Below are positions 45,886 through 58,223 of a stretch of 64,000 bases of DNA, one piece after another. Source of the stretch: Sinotaia quadrata (taxonomy: Eukaryota > Mollusca > Gastropoda > Architaenioglossa > Viviparidae); contig CM054182.1 in the NCBI GenBank assembly GCA_028829895.1, positions 86,325,546 through 86,389,545 of the forward strand. The letters run 5' to 3'. Positions within the stretch are counted from its first letter, which is position 1, and each line of letters begins with the position of its first letter. Under the pieces are notes generated by a model that saw only the letters and a list, made by a program, of their open reading frames with translations, was not told where the DNA came from and searched no databases. The position numbers and the translations under genes were made by a program.

Positions 45886-46605
45886 ACGCGCTGCACCAGT
45901 TTTATCCACTGTTACCGTTTGTGGAAAATGTTTGTGTACTGCTCCGTTATTTGCCAGTGGAGTACAGAAAAGTGATGTTATAAAATGTATTGTGCTGATC
46001 TTGTACAGTAATCTATTTCACAACTTATAGGTGGGGTGCCCCCAAAAGCACAGATCTCCTGGTAATGAAGCATATACAGCTTACATACACATCGTTTCAG
46101 AAAAGGGGTAACAATTTATTTAGAGGTTCTTTGACAATTTTCTGGAGTCCGTATTTTGGCACAAACAGGACACATTCTTCTTCGTCACGTGTTATCCTTT
46201 CTCTCACTGCTATTTCTTTCGTATAATATAACAAAAAACATTTACCTTCAAACTCCATCTTTTCTATACCCAGGCCCGTAGCATAACAGTTATCTTTAAT
46301 TTCGTTTGTACAAAGACAATAACCGCGAGAACATCATCAAATACAATTAAAATAAAAACGCTTATTCATATGTTATTTGCACGGCCAATACATTTTTGTT
46401 TACTCAAGGTAAAAAGTTTACAGTTAGACAAAAGACAGGGGGGGAGGGGGGGAGATCGTTCGAGATTTAACAAAAGGAATCATAAACGCAAATGGCATTA
46501 AAAATATCATACCTTAAGAATGTTAGGAAAACTGAAGTTCTATTGCACGTGTTTATGTGGACAGTGTAGAGATGTTGGAGTTGCTGCTAGCGCTCAGATA
46601 GATAG
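45886..46605. other. no feature seen
   Basis: Unique DNA with a G-run near 46438-46453. Confidence 0.5.
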
Positions 46606-46915
46606 AGATAAGACCATTTAGAGAAAAGCTTATTTAGAGTTAAGGCCATTTAGAGATCAGATTGCATGGAACCAATTATGTGCAAAATATTGAAATCGAT
46701 AAAGAAAACAGCGAGCTGCATTAACTTCCTTTAGAGAAATGTGCATAGATATGTGAAACTGATAACACTCAAACATATTAGACATCATAACATTTAGAGA
46801 AAAGTTTATTTAGAGATAAGATCGTTTGGAGGCAAGATTATTTTAATATTATGCCTCTTCGAGATGAAACCCCGTACAGTTAAGACCATTTAGAGATCAG
46901 CCCACCTAGTGTGCA
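46606..46915. repeat. degenerate CATTTAGAGA repeat
   Basis: Imperfect copies of TAAGACCATTTAGAGA / GCTTATTTAGAG, about 20-40 bp apart. Confidence 0.6.
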
Positions 46916-46919
46916 AGTG

Positions 46920-47085
46920 ATATTATCAGCTGTAAAATAGAACAAAAAACTAAATGTTGTTGAAATATGCAAATTATATTATCAACATTAAAATATTACA
47001 AAGACTAAATATTATTGAAGTATGCAAATGATATTATCAGATGTAAAATATTACAAAAACTAAATATTATTGAAGTGCGTTTTGT
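46920..47085. repeat. about 54-bp minisatellite, three copies
   Basis: Copies of GATATTATCAGMTGTAAAAT plus ACTAAATATTATTGAAGT. Confidence 0.88.
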
Positions 47086-47174
47086 GCAGACATCCACAGA
47101 AGCATGCAAGCTCTAAATAAGGTCATTGCTTTGTGTTTCTCTAACCATGTACAGTAGAAGAAAAATATTATAAG

Positions 47175-48250
47175 TGTCGCCCTCTTTACACTCCACTGGA
47201 GTGTTAGATGTGTGTACATGTCAAGTTTATAATAAAAGTTTCTCTTAACGGTCAGCTATTTGTATTCCACTGGTAAAATGCATCCGTACCCTTGTTCAGA
47301 TACAGAAAGTTTCAAAAGATAAACGATTATATTCCACTGGTAAACTGCATTTGTATCCATAAATATGTGGCAGAAAGCTCTTGAAAGATGACTGATTACA
47401 CTCCACTGGTAAACTGCATTTGTATCCATAAATAGGTGGCAGAAAGCTCTTGAAAGATGATTTATTACACTCCACTGGTAAGAAGGTTATGCATCTGTAT
47501 AGATTAAGAAGAACATTTTTGAAAGTTCCCCCCCCCCCCACTTCACTCCACTGGTGAAACAGATGTGTACGAGTATAAAGAATAATGAAGTCAGTGCAGT
47601 CTTCGCGCATGGGCATGGGCGGTTGCCCGGGGGGGGGGGGATGCTAATCTATGTATGTTGTGACTTGCTTTCAAATTTTTATTCCTGTGAGTGGTTGTGT
47701 AGGTAGAGGCCCTGGGTGAGCTGTTCACACTCCAATAGTGAAATAGATCTGACTGCGTGTAATGTAGGAAGAAAGTCTGTAAGACGAGTTGTTACTCTTC
47801 CATTGCAAGGTTGCGTCCCTTTCTATGAACTGAAGACGAAAGCTGTATAATGCCAGAATTAAGGAAAAGCAATGTGTCACGTGTTTACATTCCACTAGTA
47901 ATTGATACCTGTATCCTTTGTATAGTAGGGAGAAGGCTCTACAGTCTACACTATCAGCTGTGTACACTCCACAGGTAGGATATGTCTGTATCCATGTATA
48001 GTAAGAAAATCGCTCTATATAAAAAAAAAAAAGTTATACTCTGCAACATAGCGATGTAGTTCAGTCATATACAGTTTCAGGACAGTTCCAAAGCTACGTG
48101 ATTTTACTCTGCTGGTACATGTACACCTCTATATAAGATAAGTTGTAGCACATTTCTATAAGCAGTTCTCCTTTGGTACACGTACACCTCTATACAAGAT
48201 AAGTTGTAGCACATTTCTATAAGCAGTTCTCCACTGGTACAAAAAAATCT
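47175..48250. repeat. long-unit (about 75-90 bp) repeat anchored on TCCACTGGTA
   Basis: Every unit begins with ACTCCACTGGTAAAC or a variant and contains TGTATCCAT and AGAAAGCTCT. The copies at 47330-47490 are close to identical. The rest decay on both sides, to about 48250, where CACCTCTATA..AAGATAAGTTGTAGC is itself duplicated. Confidence 0.8.
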
Positions 48251-48442
48251 TAGTCCATTTACAATTAATGGGAACAATGCTGTTTAAAGTAAACAGTCCA
48301 ATTCCGTGATGGGTCTATGTACACACACAACAACAAAAATACTTTATAAAGCGATCAAATATGATAACACTGGTAAGAAAGATCTCTAAAACTAATGTCC
48401 CTTCAAAGCTCTATAATGTCAGTTATTAATCTTCTCTGGTAG

Positions 48443-48443
48443 A

Positions 48444-48496
<53 letters not shown>
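48443..48496. repeat. (GT)n microsatellite
   Basis: About 27 units. Confidence 0.95.
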
Positions 48497-48497
<1 letters not shown>

Positions 48498-48708
48498 TTG
48501 CTTTCTTTGTTGGACAGATAACTGCAAAACAAATACGCACAAGCGACGTCGTCTACATGACCACTTGATAATAAATGAATAAATCTGAAATATGACCTTG
48601 AAGCAGTATACCAAAAAAAAAAATCTATAAAATAATATGTACAAGAATTTGTTTGGTAAATTTATTAAATTTATCCGCGTCGCTTTATTTGAGCGGTTTT
48701 AATATATT

Positions 48709-48709
48709 T

Positions 48710-48752
<43 letters not shown>
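48709..48752. repeat. (GT)n microsatellite
   Basis: About 21 units. Confidence 0.95.
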
Positions 48753-48753
<1 letters not shown>

Positions 48754-48959
48754 ACTTATCAATTATAATATTATAAATTACCTAAAATGTGTTTATTCGA
48801 TGAACATTTGCTTAATTATAACTAGATTGTGACAGTAAAGGCTTAATTATATTAAGAGAACATATTATATCCCTCCATTCACATTTAAATCCTTACATCA
48901 CTATTATCTTTTCTAACTGTAGCTATTCAGGTCTGTTCCCAAGAATCCTGTCCCTCCCT

Positions 48960-49255
48960 AGATCACGACACCCAAGCACAGTGACTCTTTCTAGTTAGAG
49001 ATACCAACCGTAGTCTCATCCTTCCAGTAGATACCCAAGCATAGTGACTCTAGCTCCAGACTGGCTCTTTCTAGTTAGAGATACCAACCATAGTCTCTTC
49101 CTTCCTATAGATACCCAGGCATTGTGACTCTCTCTAGCTCCACTGGCTCTTTTAGTTAGAGATACCAACCATAGACTCTTTCTTCCTATAGATACCAACC
49201 ATAGCCTCTTTCTTCCTATAGATACCCAAGCATAGATTCCCTTCCTTATTATAGT
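48960..49255. repeat. degenerate about 40-80-bp minisatellite
   Basis: Copies combine GATACCAACCATAGTCTCTT, CCTTCCTATAGATACCCAAG and CATAGTGACTCT. Confidence 0.85.
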
Positions 49256-49440
49256 GTTTCTTGCCACTATCATCTAAATGGTGTGACTGTCTATTACTAG
49301 CCTTTCGGCAGAGATATGACTAGATTCTCTTAAGAAACCTTTAGCAATATCACCAAAAGATTGTCTCTTTTATCTCTGTGATCAGTTAAAAGAAATAGTT
49401 TTTAAAGGTAAATTAATTACATTTCTAATGACAGTTATTA

Positions 49441-49616
49441 CACTTGTTTGCCTCTCCCCATTTTTATCTGCCTCCCTTCTCTCTCCCCCTCTCTATCTTT
49501 GCTTTGCTTCTCTTTCCCTCTCTCTGTCTGTGCCTCTCCGTCTCTATCTTTGCTTCCATACTCTACCTACCTTTCTATCTCTACCCCGTCTCTCTTTCCA
49601 TCTCTGCCCTCCTCTC

Positions 49617-49651
<35 letters not shown>

Positions 49652-49860
49652 CCCCGTCTCTCTTTCTCTCTCTCTATCTTTGCCCACCTCTCTAAATCTG
49701 TCCATCTCTCTTTCCCTCTAACTTTGCTTCGGTTCCCTCTCTCTATCTCTTCCCCGTCTTTCTTCCCTTCTCTCTATCTCTCCCCGTTTCTCTTTACCTC
49801 TCTCTATCTTTGCTTAATTTCTTTCCTTCTCTCTATCTCTGCCCACCTCCCGACCTCCCT
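49441..49860. repeat. CT-rich low-complexity tract
   Basis: Units of CTCTCTATCTTTGCT / CCCCGTCTCTCTTTC and a pure (CT)n at 49625-49648. Three frames of Ser/Leu/Pro low-complexity result. Confidence 0.9.
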
Positions 49861-50454
49861 TTAAAAAAAAAACAGTTCCGTTTGCGACGAAGTAATAATA
49901 TACTATTGTAAATTATGAATTGAAACTTTTTAAGTCGTTGTTTGTTTCGTTACGATAAGAAAAATAGCGAAGTATGCTGCAAAGACTTTATAGCTGCCGC
50001 GACAGCAAAATTAAAATAATAAACAAAAAAGGCGTGAATTGCTACCGATTGTCGTTAAATACACACCAAAATCTGCGAAGGCTGGCAGGCTTGGAACGCT
50101 ACCAAACACACAATACAACGAAGAATAAATGCTACCAAACACACTATACAACGAACAATAAACGTTACAAAGAATAGTCATAGTGATGACATGTTAAAAT
50201 AATAATTATTATTATAACATTAAGATAATAAAGAAAAAGTGCAAAGGGAAAATATAACATATTCACCTCACTCCACACTAAAATAAATAAATGAATTATT
50301 AACAAATATAAGACATTCATTACAAGGGGGAACACATCGTTAACCCCTAACCACCACCCCCAACCCATCCAATCAAAGACTACCCTATCCCATCCTGATG
50401 TGAGATCAGCGAAAGCCGGAGGCTTAGAAATTACAATTAAAACAGTTTACGATA
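49861..50454. other. no feature seen
   Basis: A short duplication (GCTACCAAACACACWATACA) lies at 50097-50160. Confidence 0.45.
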
Positions 50455-50895
50455 CCATTCTTATCAATTCTAATGCTATAGCTTTGGGGAAGGCCTTCAC
50501 TGACAACTAAACAAGTTGTATGGTCAGTTACTTGATAGTTTTAATGGTAACTTTGGGGGAAGGCGAGCACTGACAACTAAAACAAGTTGTATGGTCAGTT
50601 ACTTGATAGTTTTAATGGTAACTTTGGGGGAAGGCCTTCACTGACAACTAAACAAGTTGTATGGTCAGTTACTTGATAGTTTTAATGGTAACTTTGGGGG
50701 AAGGCCTTCACTGACAACTAAAACAAGTTGTATGGTCAGTTACTTGATAGTTTTAATGGTAACTTTGGGGGAAGGCGAGCACTGACAACTAAAACAAGTT
50801 GTATGGTCAGTTACTTGATAGTTCCAATGGTTAAGTTTTGGTAAATGCGGGCACTGACAACTAAAACAAGTTGTATGGTCAGTTACCTATCAATA
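50455..50895. repeat. about 71-bp minisatellite with built-in hairpin
   Basis: Six copies of TTTGGGGGAAGGC, CACTGACAACTAAAACAAGT, TGTATGGTCAGTTACTTGAT and AGTTTTAATGGTAAC. Each contains TGACAACT..AGTTGTATGGTCA, whose arms can pair. CCTTCA and GAGCA variants occur in the order P G P P G G. Confidence 0.93.
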
Positions 50896-51104
50896 AAAAC
50901 TGCCGAGCAGTCTTTTCAGTTGCAAGTCTGTAGAAATGGAATATAAATATGTTCTATCGATTCATATACTTACCGACTTAAAACCTTTTGTTTTGTCATA
51001 GTAAAGATCTAAATAATTGTATGATTTCGAAATCATGTTTTACATTCACCCTCAATTACAAGGTAACGACTTCAATGTTTTTATTGTCCTTCAGCACCGA
51101 TTTA

Positions 51105-51505
51105 AAAAGTGTATAGTCTGATTGGATCTAAATACTTAAAACTCTGATGGGACCTAAATATTTTATGTTCTGATAGGACCTAAATACATAATGCTCAAAT
51201 AGGACCTAAATACATAATGCTCAAATAGGACCTAAATACTTTATGCTCTGATTGGACCTATATACTTTATGCTCTAGTTTGACCTATTTACTTTATGCTC
51301 TGGTTTGACCTATTTACTTTATGCTCTGGTTTGACCTATTTACTTTATGCTCTGGTTTGACCTATTTACTTTATGCTCTGGTTTGACCTATTTACTTTAT
51401 GCTCTGGTTGGACCTATATACTTCATGCTCTGGTTGGACCTAGATACTTTATGCTCTGGTTGGACCTATATACTTTATGCTCTGAGTGGACTTAAATACT
51501 TCGGT
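51105..51505. repeat. 27-bp minisatellite, about 14 copies
   Basis: Copies of TACTTTATGCTCTGGTTTGA plus CCTATT or CCTATA. The left copies carry AATAGGACCTAAATACATA. Confidence 0.93.
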
Positions 51506-52195
51506 AACGACCTATGCATTCTTAAGATCACCCAGTAATGCCTAACTTATCTGATTGCCTGATATAATCTCAATACTTTATGATGCCACATGACCATCCA
51601 TACTTTTGTAAGGCAATGTTTTTTCAAATACTCCTATGACCCCAAGGAAAGGACGAAAGTACCTTTATGTTGCTATGACAGCCACCTACATATTTAATGG
51701 CGCAATGATAATGACCTATGTATTTTTAAAATCCCTGGTAACAACTTCAATGCTTTAATAATCTTAAGAACGACTACTCACGAGCTTTTAATGAACTGAA
51801 ATTATGGCGATAACCTCTACATAGTTTATGATTCCATGGTAACAGTAAGTATGCTTCTTGCTTCACTGACTGACTCCAGTCAAAAATATTTTTGGACTTC
51901 ATCCAATTATAGTAAAAGCCTATCTCGACATTTAAGTTCTCCTTCTCAAATCGTATCCTGATGTACCCATCATGAAAACGAAAAAATATAATCAACATTC
52001 TTTCTCATGTCATGGTCCTGCCATCTGGAATGAACTGCAATTAAAACTGTGATATAGTTACACAACATCTTTACAAAAATGCTATTAAGACACATCATTC
52101 TTTACACACCACTCTTTACTTTCGTAAGCTTCGGATTTTAAATGTGTTTCTTCATTTCAAAACCGCCCTGAGTGTGCGCTATGGTAAATATGTAA
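51506..52195. other. decayed edge, then unique DNA
   Basis: TACTTTATGAT/GACCTA-type motifs persist to about 51800. No gene is supported. Confidence 0.45.
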
Positions 52196-52600
52196 ATATT
52201 CACTTTTAGTGCTGCATGTTCATTTTTGCCTTTAGATATACTGTGCTGTGATGTTCACTTTTGCCTTTACATATACTGTGCTGTGATGTTCATTTTTGCC
52301 TTAGATATACTGTGCTGTAATGTTCACTTTTGCCTTTAGATATACTGTGCTGTGATGTACATTTTTGCTTTAGATATACTGTGCTGTGATGTTCATTTTT
52401 GCCTTTAGATATACTGTGCTGTGATGTACTTTTTTGCCTTAGATATACTGTGCTGTGATGTACATTTTTGCCTTAGATATACTGTGCTGTGATGTACATT
52501 TTTGCCTTAGATATACTGTGCTGTGATGTACATTTTTGCCTTAGATATACTGTGCTGTGATGTACATTTTTGCCTTAGATATACTGTGCTGTGATCAACA
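52196..52600. repeat. 34-36-bp minisatellite, about eleven copies
   Basis: Copies of TTAGATATACTGTGCTGTGA plus TGTACATTTTTGCC, nearly identical at 52430-52590. Confidence 0.95.
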
Positions 52601-52714
52601 TTTTAGACTCTTTGTAATTTATCCCGTATTTTGTGCTACAATACTTTAAGCCTAAGTAAATAGATATTAATTATTTATAAATTAAAAATAAAGCGCTTTA
52701 TAAGTTATCACCGC

Positions 52715-53480
52715 CACTATTATTATTATTATAATTGTTGATCTAATTATTATTGTTGTTATAATTATTTATACTGATGTTGCTATAATTATTATTGTTG
52801 TTATAATTATTTATACTGAAGTTGCTATAATTATTATTGTTGTTATAATTATTGTTTTTATTATTGTTGTTATAATTATTTATACTGATGTTGCTATAAT
52901 TATTATTGTTGTTATAATTATTGTTTTTATTATTGTTGTTATAATTATTTATACTGATGTTGCTATAATTATTATTGTTGTTATAATTATTGTTTTTATT
53001 ATTGTTGTTATAATTATTTATACTGATGTTGCTATAATTATTATTGTTGTTATAATTATTTATACTGAAGTTGCTATAATTATTATTGTTGTTATAATTA
53101 TTGTTTTTATTATTGTTGTTATAATTATTTATACTGATGTTGCTATAATTATTATTGTTGTTATAATTATTTATACTGATGTTGCTATAATTATTATTGT
53201 TGTTATAATTATTTATACTGATGTTGCTATAATTATTATTGTTGTTATAATTATTTATACTGATGTTGCTATAATTATTATTGTTGTTATTATTGTTTGT
53301 TACAATTATTATTGTTGTTCTTTTTCTTGTAATTATTATTGTTGTTATTATTATTTTTTGTTATTATTATTGATATTATTGCTGCTATTATTATTGTTGT
53401 TCTTATTATTATAATTATTATTGTTTGTTATAATTGTTGTTTTTCTTATTGTTATTATTATTGTTGTTATTATTTTATTA
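52715..53480. repeat. AT-rich 42/63-bp minisatellite in (TTA/TTG)n DNA
   Basis: Units of TTGCTATAATTATTATTGTT plus GTTATAATTATTTATACTGA. A longer form carries an extra TTGTTTTTATTATTG block. The right edge (53280-53480) is irregular (TTA)n/(TTG)n. Confidence 0.92.
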
Positions 53481-54030
53481 ATTGCAAATTTACTCCATAC
53501 AGATCGTTCCATTTTACCACTGGAGATGAGGCATGACTAATCTCCCTCATTTCTGTGCTACAAACACTTTTCTTTATTTACAGTCACGATAGTCCCTACA
53601 AATTTGTCACAACATTCACAGCGTGTCACGACAGTTCATAGGGAAGAATGCGATTGAATTTTATCTCCATCAGCTGCTAGAAACTCACCTGAGGATCAAC
53701 GGCTGATTAAGAAATTAATATACGATCTGTGGACTTGGGTGGGTGCAGAGAAATCGCAATGTTTGCACCCCAGATGAGAAAAAAATAATCTACTCCCACC
53801 CCTGCACACTTCAAGACGCCGTGACAGGCAAGGTAGACAAGCGAGACATGACATACACATTATGATTCAGGACATATAATTATGCTGTTAAAATACGACC
53901 ACTGTAAACAAGCCACATCGTGCACACCTATACATTCCTGCACACAAATACACACGCACCCACAAACGCGTAATTATATTTAAATGCCCGTTTCCCGTCA
54001 CTTAAATTCAAATAATATGCCATGACACAG
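53481..54030. other. no clear feature
   Basis: A minus-strand donor-like CTCAG|GTGAGT at 53690 has no supporting frame. A polypyrimidine-poor region precedes the next candidate exon. Confidence 0.4.
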
Positions 54031-54091
54031 TGAAAGCTGCTAAGACGAGGCTTTTGGTGACTGGTTATATTGAACGACTACAAAACGTCAG
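54031..54091 (+). CDS. candidate short internal exon, unknown
   Basis: It is bounded by an acceptor-like GACACAG (54030) and a strong donor GTCAG|GTAAGT (54092). The frame reads KAAKTRLLVTGYIERLQNV. The acceptor lacks a good pyrimidine tract. Phase 1 in and 2 out match the donor at 24751 and the acceptor at 55141. The linkage is speculative. Confidence 0.22.
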
Positions 54092-54387
54092 GTAAGTAAA
54101 CACGAAGGCTTTGAGGACTTTCTGTGTTCAAGTTTCCTTCTAGTGGGTGGAGGGGTTAAGCCGAGAGGAGTGTGGGACTTGTTTTTCGGTACTTTTCAGT
54201 GAGAATGAGTACGTGTACCTGTGTACATACAGTGTCAAATAATATGTCCGTGTAGATACAGTGTCAAATAATATATCCGTATAGATACCTAAAGAGCAGG
54301 AGTCATAGAGACTGATAATGTAATATAAATGCATTGTATTTCATTGACATACTTTTATTTTGCATTGATATCTGTTGTTTTTGGAGA

Positions 54388-54389
<2 letters not shown>

Positions 54390-54466
<77 letters not shown>
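54390..54466. repeat. (GT)n microsatellite
   Basis: About 38 GT units, the longest in the window. Confidence 0.95.
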
Positions 54467-54469
<3 letters not shown>

Positions 54470-54850
54470 GTATGTATTTCGGATGAAAGAAAGTAAATGT
54501 AAGCGTGAATGTGTATTTAGAGGCGGGCTGTAATTTTTTTTAAAGAAAATATTAAAAATGTTGGAAGGAGTCGGAAATGAGGGCTCCTCTTGTAGGAGGA
54601 GTTGAGTGATCCCGAGACTAATATTAGACTCGCAACCTCTCAACCAGGGGTTCAGTTCCCTCCCCGATTAATCAAGACTTTTCTATGTGATGTAAACAAG
54701 CTTCTCTCTAAATTTCGATAACCGCCCCAGGCATCCAGCAGTAAAACGCCTATAGCTTTTATGTGTATGTGTTCGTGTGTGTGTGTAAGTAGACACACGT
54801 GAACATGCGTGTATGTATATGTATATGATTGTCTGCTTTACTGCAGCGTG
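54467..54850. other. unique DNA
   Basis: GGGGTTCAGTTCCCTCCCC near 54648 resembles a tRNA T-arm, but no A box or acceptor stem was found. Confidence 0.4.
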
Positions 54851-55129
54851 TATCACGTGACAGTATCTCAGACTTAGCTGCAGGCTCAATTTCTATTAGG
54901 AGCCATAGAAGAGTACCGAGGTCAGTGTAATGCTGTGACGCAGTTTAATGATTCTTTCATACCACACTAAAGTATGAGTGTCGATATATGTATCACGTGA
55001 CAGTCTCTTAGACTTAGTTGCAAGGTTCGGTTTCTGTCAGAAGACATGGAAGACTGCTGAGGTCAGTGTAATGCTGTGATGCAGTGTAATGACTCCTTCA
55101 TACCGTCCTAAAGTATGTGCCGATAACAT
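54851..55129. repeat. 140-bp tandem duplication
   Basis: TATCACGTGACAGT begins both copies at 54851 and 54991. AGGTCAGTGTAATGCTGTGA is shared near the 3' part. The copies are about 80-85 percent alike by eye. Confidence 0.88.
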
Positions 55130-55141
55130 ATTTGGTTTCAG

Positions 55142-55298
55142 TCCCATCAGACGCAGAGTTGTAGTGCTCATCATCGAGGCGTCACTGAATGATTCACTGT
55201 ACAGCTGGCAATCAAAGGGTGTACACCTCGGTTTTGCTACAGAGACATACAGTCATCACCCAGTATTACTCCTTGGCAAGAGTGTTGTTAGCCACTGA
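55142..55298 (+). CDS. candidate terminal exon, unknown
   Basis: The acceptor TTTGGTTTCAG (55141) is followed by a phase-2 frame of 52 codons. It begins PIRRRVVVLIIEASLNDSLY and ends GKSVVSH before a TGA at 55296. The frame is also open upstream, from an ATG at 55089 inside the 140-bp duplicate, so a 69-residue single ORF is the alternative. No family was recognised. Confidence 0.22.
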
Positions 55299-55693
55299 TT
55301 CAAAACTAAGAAAACTGTAGTAATCGAACTTATGTAAAGTTTAAATATCACGCAAAATGCATACTGTCTCTCTCAACGCACACACACAGCGCACAAATGA
55401 GCACTAACATATCAGTAACTTTCTTATGCCATATCAACAGCAAAATTTAGCTATTCCAGACAATCACAAGACTACATCAAATCAATTTTTTTTCTTCGGC
55501 GCCCATATATTAATCTAAAACCTTTTACCTCACAAACAGGATGGGAAAGCAAAGTATGAGCCAGTTCAACGTAATTATCATTCTGAAATTAAAACCTCTT
55601 ATTAAAATTAGAATCTCTCATCATAGCGTGGATGGGAGCAAAATACTTATACGCAAAGGCAATAACGCCCTTAATTATACAAACAAGATAACA
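55299..55693. other. no feature seen
   Basis: Unique AT-rich DNA. Confidence 0.5.
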
Positions 55694-56560
55694 CTCAACA
55701 TTCATACAAGTACATGCTTAACATTCATACAAGAACACGCTTAACATTCATACAAGAACACGCTTAACATTCATACAAGAACACGCTTAACATTCATACA
55801 AGAACATGCTTAACATTCATACAAGAACACGCTTAACATTCATACAAGAACACGTTTAACATTCATACAAGAACACGCTTAACATTCATACAAGAACACG
55901 CTTAACATTCATACAAGAACACGTTTAACATTCATACAAGAACACGCTCAGTATACAAAAAAGAATACCTTCGACGTGTAGATAAGAACATCCTCAATAT
56001 GCAACCAAGAACGCCTCTAGCAAGCAAATAAGAACATCCTCAACATGCGGAGAAGAACAAACTCAAAATAAAATGAACACCATTAACATGCAGACATGAA
56101 CAACCTCAAAATAAAAACAAGAATACCCTCAGTAGGTAGGCAAGAACAACTTCAAAAGACAAACAAGAACACCCTCAACAGGCAGGCAAGGACAACTTCA
56201 AAGAATAAATAAGAACACCCTCAACAAGCAGACAAGAAAGCTTCAAAAGACAAACAAGAACACCCTTAATATCCTGGCAAGAACAACCTAAACAGGCAGA
56301 CGAACACTCCATTAGAAACACGAACTTCCCATCATGCCAGACAAGAACGCCCTCAATATAGGAACAAGAACACCCTCAAGAAACAAAACAAAAACACCCT
56401 CAAGAAACAAACAAACATATAGCTTCAGGATGCATACAAAAGCTACCTCGACATACACATAAGAATATTCTGTACAAGTAAAATAAAATGCCTCAAGCAC
56501 AAAGAACACCTAAAACACTCAACATGCTAATAAGGTATTCTTAAATAGCCACAGACACCC
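55694..56560. repeat. 23-bp minisatellite with long degenerate tail
   Basis: About twelve near-identical copies of AACATTCATACAAGAACACG plus CTT (55694-55950). They are followed by over 600 bp of diverged AAGAACACCCTCAA..CAGACAAG units that continue up to the LTR insertion. Confidence 0.92.
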
Positions 56561-56569
56561 AAAACACTA

Positions 56570-58223
56570 TGTGGCGGAGTCAGTTTGCCTATCATTATTT
56601 CTAAACTTAACTGTTATATAAATTGTTGAAGTGACCCTTGGGCACTCCTTATGATGGTATTTTTGTAAGTGTCAGAGTTGGAGTAAACAACTCAGAGTTG
56701 GGAATATGTTAGAAATTGCTGATGCAATGCAAAACTGGTTCCAATTGCATGAGTAGTTTTTATTATAAAATGGTTAAGATTTAGGACAACGAGACAAGAC
56801 AATGGGCTGAGATCAAAAGTTTACATGCTGTAGAGAATTCTATTTTCTAATCGCTTGAATTTGGTGTGGCAAAAAGTCTGGTCATGAAAGACAACCGTTA
56901 GCATAATGGTGAGTTGTTAACTCAACTGATTGAAATAAAATGGACTTATAAAATATTTCATGCATTTTTGCTATTGATATGTTATACTTGCAATTTACAC
57001 AGATATGTATTATGTGAGTAGACTATTATTTCTACAAATTGTGAACTATGATGCTTATATGTAGTATGCTAAACACTTGACAGTGTTTCTAGTGAACCTG
57101 TCCATAAACTATTATGAACTATGCATATATTGGGTTAATAAATACTGTTGCAGGAAACTGTGAGTTGAGACTTGAATTTAAGAATAAAATGGAGTTAAAA
57201 GTAAGAAAGAATGGAAAGGAATAAACTGGAAAATTATTTGTTGCTTTTTGTTGCTGATTACAGTTTTACAGGAAGAAAAGGAAGCCTTTCCTTGTTTTAT
57301 CGGAATCTCCTGGTTCACTGCTTAAAGACTGCTATGATCATGCGAGAGATGTCTGATGCAGTGTGTGAGTGTAAGGAATACAATGCACTCCATTGATGTA
57401 TGGTAGCAAGGCATGTTGACTACAAGGAGCAATATCTGGTAAAAGGAAGTTACTGGAAATTGCTACAATTGTTGTTCTGCTCGAGGGAGCTATTATGGCA
57501 GAACACCAGATTAGCCTCAAGAGAATAGCAGTGAATCAGTGTTCTACAATGTGAGAAGGGAAATATGTGGAATTGACTGTAGTACTGTGAACAATAAACT
57601 TGTGACTTTGTTATAAAAGCAAGTGAAAGACTATTGAGACAGCACCTAAACAAGGTTATGTACAAACTATTATTGCTTATCTCTAAAACTCAACTTCTGT
57701 TCTCTGATAAGAATTATCCTGTGATTTGTATTGACACTAATCTATTGAATTGTGTCTTAGGATATAAGAATGTATAGATATTAAAACTATTCAAATGTGA
57801 TTTCGTGGAAATATTGATGTCATGTAATCTTTTTAATTGTATTTTTATATGTATATTTGATTGTTGATTTAATAAATTTATTGTTAAATTTATTGACCTT
57901 CTTAAACATATTGATAACCTTATGCTGGAGAAGAATGTGGGTGGATGGGGGCTCGCTAAATATAAAGACGGATTCGTCCTCTCCTTTAGTAAGAAGTTTT
58001 CCACCCATGGAAATATTGTGTGATGGTAAATGTTTGTCTTTAATGTGGAAGAGAGAAAACGTTTACAGCGCTCGCATATCCGCCAAGTGAGAGAGACGAG
58101 TGGTGCCTGCTGGAGAATTATTAATAACATAAATTAAAGATTCTCATCACTTGTAATTAGTTGTTGATGATTAATTAATTAATTAATAATAATAATCATT
58201 AACTAAGTGGCCTTGGTGTCAGA
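56570..58223 (+). mobile_element. solo-LTR-like dispersed repeat, copy 2
   Basis: Begins TGTGGCGGAGTCAGTTTGCC and ends near CTTGGTGTCAGA, collinear with copies 1 and 3. It shares GATTTAATAAATTTATTG (57863), GGATGGGGGCTCGCTAAATA (57942) and CATCACTTGTAATTAG near the end. It sits inside the AAGAACAC array, whose units continue on both sides. The flanking 5-mers (CACTA and CGCTC) are not identical, so the target duplication has decayed or the ends are misplaced by a few bases. No coding domain was seen. A 138-codon antisense frame (57714-58130) partly matches the antisense of copy 3 but is interrupted in copy 1. Confidence 0.8.

Noticed and set aside
53660..53720. Minus-strand consensus donor CTCAG|GTGAGT
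   Set aside because: Upstream frames are closed within a few codons, so at most a 14-bp microexon would remain.
57714..58130. 138-codon antisense frame in LTR copy 2, partly similar to one in copy 3 (shared RRSINLTIN)
   Set aside because: Similarity follows from nucleotide homology of the LTRs. The frame is broken in copy 1, so no conserved protein is indicated.
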